Assembly (NCBI GenBank): GCA_949316235.1
Contig: OX438749.1
Coordinates: 4,854,914-4,918,913, forward strand
Origin: Oegoconia quadripuncta
Lineage: Eukaryota > Arthropoda > Insecta > Lepidoptera > Autostichidae
Length of the DNA stretch: 64,000 bases
Direction: 5' to 3'
Numbering within the stretch: position 1 is the stretch's first letter; every line of letters starts with the position of its first letter. A program made the translations under genes and the position numbers. The notes under the pieces are model-generated. The model did not search any database. It saw nothing but the letters and a program-made list of their open reading frames with translations, and had not been told where the DNA came from. Shown piece by piece: positions 12,717-25,200 of this stretch.

Positions 12717-12772
12717 GGGGTTATATATCTGCTTTTTGGTATATTTTGTATACCAAAAAGCCGATACACCCC
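12717..12772 (+). other. Perfect-stem hairpin in the probable ACADS-like 3' UTR
   Basis: The inverted repeat CTTTTTGGTATA / TATACCAAAAAG is separated by only 5 nt and flanked by matching GGGG and CCCC runs. It lies about 190 nt after the stop codon and 25 nt before an AATAAA at 12797. It could be a 3'-UTR stem-loop or the core of a palindromic repeat. Confidence 0.5.
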
Positions 12773-15162
12773 AATCAGATCATATATTTTGTAATCAATA
12801 AAATAAATTATTGTTGCGAGTTCAGTTACTATTATGTACTTGTTTATCATTCAATCAATCAAATACGCTTTATTGTTTAAATAAGGAAGGTACATTTAAA
12901 TATCTTATAGAAACTACAAATTAGATAAATAATTAAGAAAAAACAAAATAACCCTATTATAGCCGGAATCGATTCTGTACGTGATTCTGACCAAACTAAT
13001 TTCGGGTTTCACGTATACATAATACCCTTGTATATGTAGATTTCTATGTAGCCCAAATGGTTTGACCATCTTGATCCTCAGTGTCATAGCATACATTTTC
13101 TGGTAATAAATCCAATATGGCGTGCTCAAAATACAAAATGGCGTATGCTTCTTAGCGTTCCAGCGAATATCTTGACGGATATTGAAGTAGTCTTTTTTGT
13201 TGCTTTTTTATATGCAGTCGGGTTTTTTTGGTTTAAATATTTATTTTGTTATGACTGATGTTTTTGAAACGTTAAATAGGTCTGTTAAAAGTATTGTCTG
13301 CTTGGTAACAATTTTTTTAACAGGGTAGGGAATCAAACTTTGATGCAGTTTATTTGTCTCAATGATTATATAAAATTAACCCGTTGTGTCATATAAAGGG
13401 TGAAACCCATTTGTAACCCAAGGTCTTATTGTGTAACTTTATGGTAATGAAGATCATTGTAATCTCCTTCTGCAATTGTCGAATTCGAAACCTTACTATT
13501 GATCGAATTTGACAGATTGTCATGAAGTTCATTACAGGTGAAAAAACTAAAGAAGGGGAACTCTTATGTGTAGTGGCGAATTGTTCGTATAGACATTCAG
13601 TATTTTTTTTTATTCTGTTTTATTTGGGGGTTTTTATATTGGGGGCTATGGCACTAACCTTATTAACTATCTTTATATTAATATCTGTAGTCAGTTACTG
13701 ACAGGCAGCCAGAGTCAATCTACAGACTGCGGCATCAGAATTCGGTGCTGATAATACGCTCTGAAAGACACCAACATCTTCTCGATTTAATCCTAGGCTT
13801 CCCATCACAGACTGTCTTTCATTTTCATTCTTCCACTTTATCACGAGCTTTACAATTTGGGGAATTCATATTCTTCATCATAAATGAAATTCAGTATTTG
13901 AAACTTATCATTATTATATGTATATAGTTTGGTAAAGAAGATAGTTAAATCCTGGTCAATTATTTAATTAACTGTGCCTAGTGTCTCAAACATTTTTGTA
14001 AACTGTGCAGTTGTTGAGGTGAGAGTTCTCCTACTTAAGATTTTTACCTTTGCCTAAGACAATAAGGGTACCGGATGCGCATGCGTTGTTGTGTATACAT
14101 CATAAGTTTGTATATGTATATTTTCTTTTTATTATACTTTGATATACTTTTACACGTTACTTACTCTTGTGATATTTGGAAACGAATTTATAGTATGTAG
14201 GTTCGGTGCTATATTAACCTAACCATACAGGGCTGTTTTACATGCTTACAAAAAGTTCCTAGTACACAGCGACTAGACATTCCTTTACCTCTAAATAAAG
14301 ACATTTAAGTGCCTTAAAACATACTGTCCAAATCTGACTATTTAGATTCATAACTAAACAAGCGTAGATAGAATCGTGACAAGGAAAGACTTGAACCGCT
14401 CGACGACATTCAGTACAATTGTACTTTGTTCTAATTGTTTTTAAAACTATAATTAACATTTAGTTAGGTGGTAGAGCCCCGGCAAGTTATGATACTATAA
14501 TTCTGTCAAACTGCCCTGTTTGTATAAATATGCGTCCGACTATATACAGCTTTATTAACGTTTTATTATAATATGCACAGTGTAAATTAAATTGTTCATT
14601 GGAAGTTTTTTTGTTCAACATATACATCCTGTAACTTTATAATATACCAATATACCACCATAAAAGGTACCATATTGTATAATACTTAATATTTCTAACA
14701 AAGACATTAGAAGAGATAAACTTGTACCGCTGATACGAAAGTAAAAGTGGCAAGTATTTTGTACGGGTTTTGTGTGCATTTTCCATAAGATCCAGAGTTC
14801 ATGACAGTGATAAACGTCATAAAATGTATCGGATTCATCGTCTAGGTGGCTAGAAAAAGTAATACTAGGATAAGAATAAATTACGTTTCACAATACGAAT
14901 TGTACTTAATAGATCCTATTCAAAATTACAATCCTAGAGGTTAAAAGTCAATAGGTACAATATTTGTGGATCCCGCACGCCACAGATTATTAATAAAACT
15001 ATAGCAAAATTTTCAAATAAAATTAACAGTAAAAGATCAAATGGACTAGTGACATGAAAGAGAACGTACCTTAAATATTAATTAATACTTAGGTTTTTGT
15101 CGTTTTTTTTACAATTCGAACTTAAGATAATATAAAAAAAAAAACAATATTTCAAGGCCTTC

Positions 15163-15345
15163 TATTATAAATGCGAAAGTTTGGATGTTTGTTTGTTTGT
15201 CACGGCGAAACGGATGTGAACGGATTTGGTTGAAATTTGGTATATAGGTAGAAGATACTCAAGATTAAAACATTTTTATCCCAATAAAGTGAGTAGTTCC
15301 CGTGAGATAAAGTTCCACGCAGGGGAAGCAGCGCGCGGCAAGCTA
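15163..15345 (-). repeat. Common interspersed repeat, CTTCGCC family, antisense
   Basis: Full copy; another antisense one is at 24792-24932. Confidence 0.65.
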
Positions 15346-16019
15346 GTTTAGGATAATTCTTTCGATTTAGATGTGAATTCTCTGAACTAAAACCAGTTTT
15401 AAAGTAGTGCTGTCCTTTCTTCCCGAAATAATAAGACGCGAGAGTACCAGTCTAAAGTTTGTTTGTTTAGAGACACGTGAACACCAATATAAAGCTATTT
15501 TGTTCCTTATTTTTAGACCTTATCAAATGGTACAATTTATCTCTTATAATGTCCATGATTTCTAGAAATTAATATGAGCGTTTTACCATACATAATAAAG
15601 TGCCTATTTTGATGTCATATCATAACACTTGATTAGGTACCTAAAACTAATTTTTAAAGTGGTGCTGTCTCTTTTTTCCTGTGTAGAAACTGGATAATAC
15701 GAACAGGTTAGATATTTATTTGTAACTATGATCACACACAAAATAATCTTATGAATTATGGAAATTAAAGCAACAAACACAGGTACAAACACTTCAAATA
15801 TAAAATACAAAAAGGCGACAGCTTAGTGTGTTCATTTGCCCATGAAGGGCACAACACTGGTAATCTGCTATAAGCTCAGGTCGATTGTGTGACACTGGAG
15901 TGTTAAGTGAAAGAGATTTACATTATTATAATTGAAGCTAATAATAATAATTGTATACAAAAATAAGTTTCCTACAATTACCGCAACAACAACAACAACG
16001 AAACACACTCTCTCATAGA

Positions 16020-16160
16020 CAAAGTTAACAGGCGATTGGCCAGGACAAGGTCACGCACCCGCCGGCGACTCGAGTGTCACCGCTTACTGGATCGCGCGCT
16101 GTCCCTATTTTACGCCCCGCCCACCGCGGGTACTATTTCGTTTGACCTTAGTTACGCGTC
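16020..16160. promoter_or_regulatory. GC-rich promoter-like patch in AT-rich intergenic DNA
   Basis: About 140 bp with strongly raised GC and CpG. It contains an inverted CCAAT box (GATTGGCC), an AAGGTCA nuclear-receptor half site, GCGCGC and a GC box (GCCCCGCCCACCGC). It resembles none of the repeats elsewhere in the window. It lies between the ACADS-like gene end (12526) and the LRR start codon (22223), so it could be a distal promoter with an untranslated first exon for the LRR gene, or an enhancer. No transcript evidence is available. Confidence 0.25.
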
Positions 16161-18042
16161 TATACAATTATTATTCGTAGGTTTAAAGTGAATAATTATT
16201 TTTTTATGTATAAAGATAGTGCCACTTTAAATTAGTTTCAGGTTAAAGAATGTTATACATTGGAATCTATCCCAATGTTAGAGTATGTATATTTATTTAT
16301 TACTCAAAGACCGTGCTCAAATTGAAACGATAAAATCGTGTCGTCCAACGACAAATTTTAAATCACCTGTATATATATTAAGCGCATCCTTTAGTCTTCC
16401 AAAGGCTTTAGTAAGGTAGAATTTGAGTTGACACTTCAAACAATATTTTATATGAAAATCAGTATCTCTGGTGTTAACTCAAGTTCAACCTCCATCTTGA
16501 GATCGCTTTATTAGAGTGATTAGTAGGTCTTGCAGACTATTATTGCTTAAAGTTTTGGGTTGGCGTAGTTACACATATTTATAATGCCTACAAAGCTGGT
16601 TTAATTTATATTTGCAGTTAACAGGAGGATTGACACGTATTCGTTGTCACTCGATATAGCTGTTAGCAGCTGTTAGTAATTTATCAAAAATATACAAATT
16701 ATCTTTGTGCAATTTTATTTATTGTATACAATAAGATCAAATTATATTGTCACGTATAAATTTCAGTAATTTGTAGTTTTAGAGTGCTTAGTAATGAGGG
16801 GTTTTCAAGGCTAGACTTTAAAAAAAGAAACGAAGTTTTTACATTAAATAATACACAAGTGTTTTACTGAAGTCAATTTTACTAACCTGTTGTTGGGTCC
16901 TCATTTTTTAACGATCAAAAAATTATAAATTGAATTTGTTTTGAATAGATATTTAAACAGATTATTGTCTTTAATTTTGACACATGATTTAGAATCAGCG
17001 CCACCTACCGAGGCAGACTGTATTATTTTCTTTTTTTATTATCACCAGGAAAATCCCTCATTCAATTTACATTGTATAGCTTGTCGTAGTTTTGTAGAAC
17101 TTTTATTTTTAAGGCCGAAAACGGAGAAAAAATACTGGGTCTTGGTTTAAAAAAAAGTTTATTTCAAGCGGTATTTGCTATGAATGCTCATTGCGGCAAC
17201 ACTTCTGTGTGTGATCAATAATGTAACAAATGTACTTATTTATGTTACATTTTTAAAATAGGTACCAACATTCCATTTTTAGAATGTTTTCTAATATAAA
17301 ATGTTGAATTCAAGTACATATTATAAACAGGGTTAATATTATTTACATTTTTTACAGTTTAAGGCTTTTGTTTCGTTCTTTCCAATCAATAAATCAAATA
17401 CGCTTTATTGTTTAAATAATATTAGTGAGCGGGGATGAAACAGAGTTAGTGCTAGTGAAAATCGGCTGGATTTTATTTGTACATGCATACATAACGTCAC
17501 TACGTTTATTCCAAATGGGGTGGTCAGCTGTTTCCAAACATTAAGAGTTTAACACTTGAAACATCCACGGTTCACTTTAAAAGCATACGTGACGGGTGGT
17601 GAGACTATCGTCGTTATAACGTACAAATTATAGATGTTTTTTTATGGAAAGTTCTTTAGTCGCCGTTTACGACACCCACGGGAAGAGACGGATTGGTTCT
17701 ATTCTTTTTACGTGTCGAAATCACATAGCAAAATAATACTAAATAAAATACAGCATAATGTAAAGTTCTATACTTAGTTGACAATTCGGCTTCCCAGCCG
17801 AAAGAGATGCTCTGCTATTTTGTTGTATACGCTATCTCTTTCTGTTTCCCGAATTGTCAATTAAACGTTCGAACTGATATCAAGAGTTTTAATAGTGCAT
17901 AATGAACTAATAAATTATGATAAGACGTAAGCATAATTTTATACTCTTGTTGATGGAATAAAAGAAATATTTTTATACTATCATTTTGTTTTTATTGTAT
18001 TTTCTAAAGTATATAACCCTCACCGTTAAGGCGTTGTAAGTT

Positions 18043-18362
18043 TTTTTTATGCACGACGGGTTCGTTCTTGACCTCAATCACACCTGATGTTAAGTGAAGA
18101 TAAGGTGGAAGCGTATTGAGCCGGAAACCCCAACACATTTGGGGGAGTGGATATCTTATCTTTGACAACCGGACAACAACAATGCTATTAACATTGCTGC
18201 TTGGCGGCAGATTTAGATAAGATGGTGGTAGCTAGCCAGGCGGACATTTAAAATGCCCCACCACCAACCAAACCGAGTACCTAAACATGTACCCCGCTGG
18301 GGATCGAACCCGCGACCTCCGAATCGTAAACCCAACGTTGTTTACATTGAGCCACAGAGACG
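18043..18362 (-). mobile_element. SINE-C, antisense; partial copy follows
   Basis: Complete; a second 3' part is at 18415-18525. Head fragments only are at 20008-20102. Confidence 0.75.
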
Positions 18363-18920
18363 TGACTTGGGACGAGTTGTATCAATTAACCATTATAAAT
18401 TTTTTTTGAAAATTTTTTTATGCATAACGGGTTGGTACTTGACCTCAATCACACCTGATGTTAAGTAAAGATGGGGTCGAAGGTGTAAGCGTACTGACGC
18501 GGAAACTCCAACACATTTGGGGGTATATTGCGAATAAACTAATTTGTAGAGATTGAATTTTACTATAGCACTGTTGCCATAGCACGTAAACATTTCTCGT
18601 TCGATCCCTAAAAAATTGGCGTTTAGCTTGGTTGCGTTCATCTGCTAAAGGTAGGTAAGTAAAGAGAAGTAAATCACGATACGTTTATCCCCTTATAACC
18701 ATTAGACGTTTATCCCCTTATAATCGGGGTTCGTGGGGGCATAGAGGAATAACACTACCCGAAGTGGGGGGGTATCGTAGTACCAAATGGTAAAGGAGCT
18801 AAACGACAAATTTTTAGCGAACCAAAATTGTTTGCGTGGTAGGACTGAAGGCCGACATAGACAAAGAAAAATGTATTGTATTGCAATGCTCTTAAAGTAA
18901 ATTTTTCTTAAATGCTATAA

Positions 18921-19540
18921 ACCGGATGACTTTTTTTACCGTAAGGAAAAAAATAGGGCATATTATTTATTTTTTTCACAAATGCACGCGTCGGGCCTTG
19001 ATTGATATGCGACTGGCGAGATTTGAAGGGTTCCTATCACGCGAAATTTTATTTGGAACTCCTATTTTCTCCAAGTTTTCTTTATTTATTTATCTTAATG
19101 ATGTAATTATGTGGAATAGGCTACAAATGCGACCGTCAAATGACACACTTAACGCTTTATTCGATGATAGTTTCGAAAAAAAATAATATTAAACTAACTA
19201 TGCCAATACCTGTGCTAACAATGCTATGACGACCGATTGGTGTAGTGGATAGTGACCCTATCAGCGAAACCAACGGTTGCGGGTTCGAATCCCGCGACGG
19301 GTAAATGTTTGTGTGATGAATATGAACATTTATTCCCGAGTCTTGGATGTTTATATAAATATTTATGTATGTTTATCCGTTATCTAGTATCCATAGCACA
19401 AGCTTTGCTTAGTTTGGGACTAGATGATTGGTGTAAGTGTCCGAAATATTTATTTATTATTTATTTATTATTATTTACCTTCTATTTCACTTACCTAATA
19501 TGCCCTATTTTTTCCTTACGGTAAAAAAAATCATCCAGTA
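18921..19540. mobile_element. 'ACCGGATGA' TIR element with a SINE-A inside
   Basis: Ends ACCGGATGACTTTTTTTACC and its complement. The interior shares ATATGCGACTGGCG...GTTTTCTTTATTTATTTA with the 35.0 kb copy. SINE-A inserted at 19226-19478. Confidence 0.65.
19226..19478 (+). mobile_element. SINE-A, full length
   Basis: tRNA-like head with A box TGGTGTAGTGGATAGTGACC and B box GGTTCGAATCC, then a family-specific body ending GGTGTAAGTGTCCGAAATAT and a TTA-rich tail. A deleted second copy (head joined to mid-body) follows at 19602-19758. Confidence 0.8.
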
Positions 19541-19769
19541 TTTGTATATTAAGTGGTTACACTAATACGCACTTTACTAACTGACTAACAAAACTGACTA
19601 ACCTATGACGACCGATTGGTGTAGTGGATAGTGAACCCATGGATGTTTATATAAATATTTATGTATGTTTATCCGTTATCTAGTATCCATAGTACAAGCT
19701 TTGCTTACTTTGGGACTACATAATTGGCGTAAGTGTCCGAAATATTTATAATATTTATTTATATGTATT

Positions 19770-19885
19770 TATTTACAAAAAAAAATATTTTTGTAGTTTA
19801 TCAACCATCTGGCATCCATAATACAAGCCTAGTTGCTTAGTGTGGCACTAGGTGGCGTTGTGTGTATGTGCAAAGATATTATTAT
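19770..19885 (+). mobile_element. SINE-B 3' part
   Basis: Body from TTTACAAAAAAA to ATGTGCAAAGATATTATT; headless. Confidence 0.6.
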
Positions 19886-20695
19886 TATTACCTATAAAAA
19901 ATCAATCATCTCTAACATTTCCCTCGTTAAGGTATTATTCCGAAGGTGACCGCAAACCGCAAGCGACACTGCAAAGATTGTATATAAAATGAGTTCCGAA
20001 TGAACAGAGCCACCGTCTACTAAACGTGTTCCCCGCTGGGGATCGAACCCGTGACCTCCGATTAGTAAACCCTACGTTGTTTACATTGAGCCACAGAGGC
20101 GGTCAAATTATTTGCACTATTGCTTAAGTTTGATTGCATATTCTTTCTAATGTGCAATAAAAATTAGGCAAGTCTGAACAAAACGTACTCTAATAATTAT
20201 TATTTCCTTCGAGCACAGAGTATATTATTATTTGCATTGCATTCCGCTCGATTGGTAAGTTGGTTACACTCTTCAACCGAGTGCATTGAATCTTGAGCTC
20301 TGTTGGGTTGTAATAAGGTTGATATTTTAAGAAACTTCTACTATAACTATGAGTTGTAAGTGTAAGGGCGTATGTGCACTGAAGCGGTTTGAGACGCTTT
20401 TCCCTTGAGATTGCGGTGACGTTGAGGAATTGTACAATTTGGTTGAGAAGACTGGTCATCATCAAATTATTGATATTTTATCTATGTGTATAGTAGTAAT
20501 ACATTAAGTGACTTGTGTCAAACTTAATGTCGCAATTAAATTGTGTAAGGTATTCGTTTTATATATGAACGTAAACGCGGGCGCACTACGTACGACCGTA
20601 CTATCTTCAGTATAAGCCAGTCTCATAGCGTTCACAAATGTGAACTCCATGTGTCCGGAAATCCGTACAAGTAAAATTCTAAAAAATACACATTT

Positions 20696-20815
20696 GTGTT
20701 TTTGTCGATTTCTATCGCTTTATTTTTCCCGAACTATTTGTTTAATACAAATAGGAGAAATAAAGCGATAGCTATCACAGTTTTAGAGAAATCGACAAAA
20801 ACTTACGAACCTAGT
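20696..20815. repeat. Inverted repeat pair, about 120 bp
   Basis: TTTTTGTCGATTTCTATCGCTTTATTT meets its complement across a short loop, with an asymmetric 19-bp insertion in the right arm. Could be a small MITE. Confidence 0.5.
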
Positions 20816-21229
20816 TTAACAGTCAAAGAGGTGAACCATTATCACATTGTATCGCGTCTGTGCGTCAATAGTATATGGTGTCTTTAAATTATGTTGTAAC
20901 TAGAGTTTCTCAACTGTTTAAAAGAAACGGATTTAACACTCACTTATCCAGCTAATCCTTTTCTAAAATCATTAGAAATCTCTAGAAAATTAAAAAATGA
21001 AAATTTAAACGTATTCGGTGTATTAAAATTTTTCTTCACCGTCCCGCACAATGCTCTAACCACCACTGAGGTTGGATGGAAGAGATCTCTATTACAGATA
21101 AACTCACCTTTGTACAATATTTCCGACTGATTGTCAACATATTTTTTTATGTGCAATAAAGAATATATAAAAAACACGCCGCCACACTGACAGTTTTATT
21201 TTCAAATGTCTACAGTTATGCATTCATTA

Positions 21230-21482
21230 AGGAGCGTCGGTGGCTCAGCGGTTAGGACGCGATCTCCCAATTTAGGAGGTCCGGTTTCGATTCCCGGACA
21301 GGCAAATGTACCAATGAGTTTTTAAATTTAATTTACTTATGTGCATTTATCCGACTCCTCTTAAACGGTGAAGGAAAACATTGTCAGGAAATCTGCATGC
21401 CTGAGAAATAAAAATTCAAAGGCATGTGAAGTCTCGTATATCTCTGCAGTGGGATGTTTCCGGGCTGATGATGATGATGCAT
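21230..21482 (+). mobile_element. SINE-D
   Basis: tRNA-like head GCGTCGGTGGCTCAGCGGTT with B box GGTTTCGATTCCC. The body has GGTGAAGGAAAACAT and TGCATGCCTGAGAAATAAAA and ends GGGCTGATGATGATG. Confidence 0.75.
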
Positions 21483-22222
21483 TCTTTAATCAAAAATCGC
21501 TAAAACACTCACCAGATAACAGTAGAAGTATTTAAATGCCAAAAACTCGACAGTGTATTTGCGGGCGCCATGTTGGTTTTTTTCACCAAATAATGTATCC
21601 TATGATACATTGGGAATTAGTACGAATCGAACGATATCATGCAATTCAAAGTCTGTTTATGTTACAACAAATACATAAACCTGAAAAACATGAGCCTCTT
21701 GGGGCAGTTGGATAAAAACGTGTCGTCACGCTTTAGTGGACAAAAACACTGTCACCGCAATGTCGTTGTGGTCAATGCATTCTCGCATTACAGGTTCATA
21801 CGTAACACAAACTAAACGCATTATAGTCTAGCCCTCCAATATACAACACGTCTAAAATGTTTATTGTTTACTATACCCAAAGATATACAATTGGTATTGT
21901 TTGGATCACTGTATTATCTCAAACTAGAATGTTATTGTTATTACAGTAAATATGGAGGATGTACCAATTTTAATTTGTAGTCCCAAAAATGTGTCTGTGA
22001 CAAACGTAGCCGAGTTTCTGTTTACCTGAGTGAACTAATCGCCAGTTAATTGTAATCCAGTTTTATCACGCTGTGCGTCATTTTCAGCAATGTACACATA
22101 ACAAGCGATACAATGATAAGACATCGATAAGGAACTTTATCATTTTACCGCGATTAGAGGGAGAGAGCAGATGTATCGAATGTTGATGTAACAAATATTG
22201 TATTCTAATTTTTTATCCGAAA

Positions 22223-25200
22223 ATGCTTGCCATTTTTTCCTTTATTCTCTTTTCAATTTTTAACCCCTCAAATGGGCAAGTGACTGAAGAAGTGAATACT
22301 CGTACATTGTTGAAGTTGTGTGACATTTGCGTGTGCAGTGAAATACCGAACTTCGATGGGTCCGATTTGGTCCTCAATATACAGTGTTCGGAGTTGGATA
22401 GGATACAGACGATGACTGATTTGTATAAGATAGAGTGGCCGGAGAATGCCAACGGGTTGAAGATCAGAGCGGCGTTTGAAGGGTTGGGAATAGCAACATT
22501 GGGCAAGTAAGTTTGATTATTCATGTTTTATTATTCCTTTTACGAGTTTATACAACAGCTAAACCGATTTTCCATTTCAACCGCATTCGAATCGGTTCAG
22601 CCGTTTTGGCTCTACAATGCCATAGTTAAAGCGTCAAAGTTCTTCAATCCGTCGTCTTTTCGTCTTTCATAAAGTACGTCTAGCTTCTACATACTTATTC
22701 AAAGTTAAGGGAACCAAACCTACTATTAACGTTAAACATAATGTATTAACAAATATGACGGTCTGTCGAAAACGCTGTGTTCCATTATAGGATACCATGA
22801 AATGATTCCTTTCGCTTAGGTAATGAGGTCTTCAAATCTATGTCAATCAGGCCTTTAATGGAATCGCAGGCACCACCGTCATCTACGTCGTCACTTCCCA
22901 TGATAGTCACGTCAAACGAGCCTCCAGTCCGTTATAAAAATAGTAATTCGGGCTCCAAAGTACACTCGATGCAATTATGTGATGCGTAGTCCATAACCTG
23001 CGTTTCTTCCAACTACAACGTAGAAGTATTTACAAAATCTATCTATATTCATCATTATCAGCCGAAAGACGTCCACTGCTGGACAAAGACCTTCCGCCAA
23101 AGATCTCCACAACAATCGGTCCTGCGCTGACCGCATCCAGCGGCTTCCCGCGATCTGTACCAAATCATCGGTCCCCAGGTGCGATACGTCTTCCGGAGTG
23201 TGGTCGCCACCTATTTCGAAAAAAAGTACGATCATATTTTTGCTAAATTATTTTCTTATTTATTCAAGATTGACGCGGGCGGTGTCTCGGAGTAATAAAT
23301 CACTTAAACCTTGAACGCATTTTTATCAGTGTTTACAGAGTAAACCATTAAGGGCGTAAACACCTTTGTTTTCATAATTACCCATTACGTTAGGAACCAA
23401 ACGTTAACCAAATTACTTGGCCTAATTATTGTTCAAATAAACATCGCATAACGACTTATTCATTATACTTTATAACTGTTTCTTTGAGTTCTCGAGTTGC
23501 CGATAATAATAATAATAATAATAATAATATATATAATGTAATGTAATATAATATAATATAATATAATATAATATAATATAATATAATATAATATAATATA
23601 ATATAATATAATATAATATAATATAATATAATATAATATAATATAATATAATATAATATAATATAATATAATATAATATAATATAATATAATATAATATA
23701 ATATAATATAATATAATATTTCGGACACTTACACCAATCATCCAGTCCCAAACTAAGCAAAGCTTGTGCTATGGATACTAGATAACGGATAAACATACAT
23801 AAATATTTATATAAACATCCAAGACTCGGGAATAAATGTTCGTATTCATCACACAAACATTTATCCCTCGCGGGATTCGAACCCGCAACCGTTGGTTTCG
23901 CTGATCCACTACACCAATCGGTCGTCGGATATTTTGATACTGTTGGGATCACAAGTAGACTGGGTCTAGAAGGCGCCAAACGTGAGCTTTCATTGATTAT
24001 TGTGGAAAGGAAGAAGGATTACAAACGACATGTTCTTATGTTAACTAACGACCCACCCTGGCTTCGCGTGTAACTAATATGTGTAATAGGATAAGGATTA
24101 AACTACACGGTCAAGAACCTTTGTGAGTCTTGTTACTTTGTTGTATTTTTTTGCAAGCTTTTAATTTTGCAATGTTCGTATGTAAGTTGTCCGTTTCAAA
24201 ATTTGCAAGGAAACTTAGAACCATTTTCCTGTATACCTATGGAGCTCAAGTTTTGCATAATGCTGCAGCCAGGATTGTCTCCTCATGAGGGGAACTCCTT
24301 AACGATTAATAAGCACGGATACTAAATTTAACATATACGGCTAGATTAAAATAATATGTAATAATTATGATAGCAAAAGCTTGTTTTGCAAAAATATATG
24401 TTTCACCGCTATGTGTATGTAAATATTTACCTATATCTATCTGTTTTCTCCATAGTTCTTAAACGGCTGACTCGACTTGGATGCGGTTTATTTATTTGTA
24501 AGCAGGTTTATGCTGGTCCTTAGATATGTTTTATCCAAATCGATTCAGTCGTTTTTTCAAAATTTTCAATTTATTTGTTAAAAGTATGTTTAATGTAGAA
24601 CTTATTTTTCTTGTTAATAATTTTAAATATGTGATATCTTGTAATATAATCATTTAAATGAAATACAGTAAAGAACTATTTAAAGTAATTGACATATTTA
24701 ATTAAAATACCCATTCTTTTTTAACGACATTGAAAAAGAAAAATGGCTACTGTGGCATAGGCATTAGGAGATAGATGTCGCTTGCTCATCACAGTGAAAC
24801 GGATGAACGGATTTGGATTAAATTTGGTTTATATAGGTAGAACATACCCTGGAGAGTCCGCGGGATAAACAAATTAAACAGAACCGCGAGAAAGTTATTC
24901 ACGCAGGCGAAGCCGCGGGCGAAAACCTAGTATACATATACATTTTAAGTGAATTGTCTAAAATTTATTTGTACTAAAATTTAGCTCAATATTAGAAGTA
25001 CTTAATAAAAACTTATACTGCGGTAGTATTTTGTCTAACGTACCCTATTGTGTAACTAGCCAAAGCATTTAGTATATAAGTACCTAATTGCACGATTCAT
25101 TTGATGAGAATATACGCGTGGCACTGTTCTGTTACTTCCTGGTCTCCACATTGCACGTCGACCCTGCCATGATCTAGTTCCAAAGCTTGTAATTTTGCTT

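Larger units (their letters stand above)
12527..22222. other. Intergenic, no protein-coding gene seen
   Basis: AT-rich spacer between two genes on the same strand. Apart from the GC-rich patch near 16.1 kb it holds SINE copies, a TIR element with a SINE inside (18921-19540) and LINE 3' ends. Two short stretches, 13200-15160 and 16200-17380, show neither recognisable repeats nor coding sequence. Confidence 0.6.

Noticed and set aside
23456..23979. Long open frames rich in Tyr/Ile/Leu
   Set aside because: Produced by a pentanucleotide repeat, which is open in several frames; no composition or splice support.
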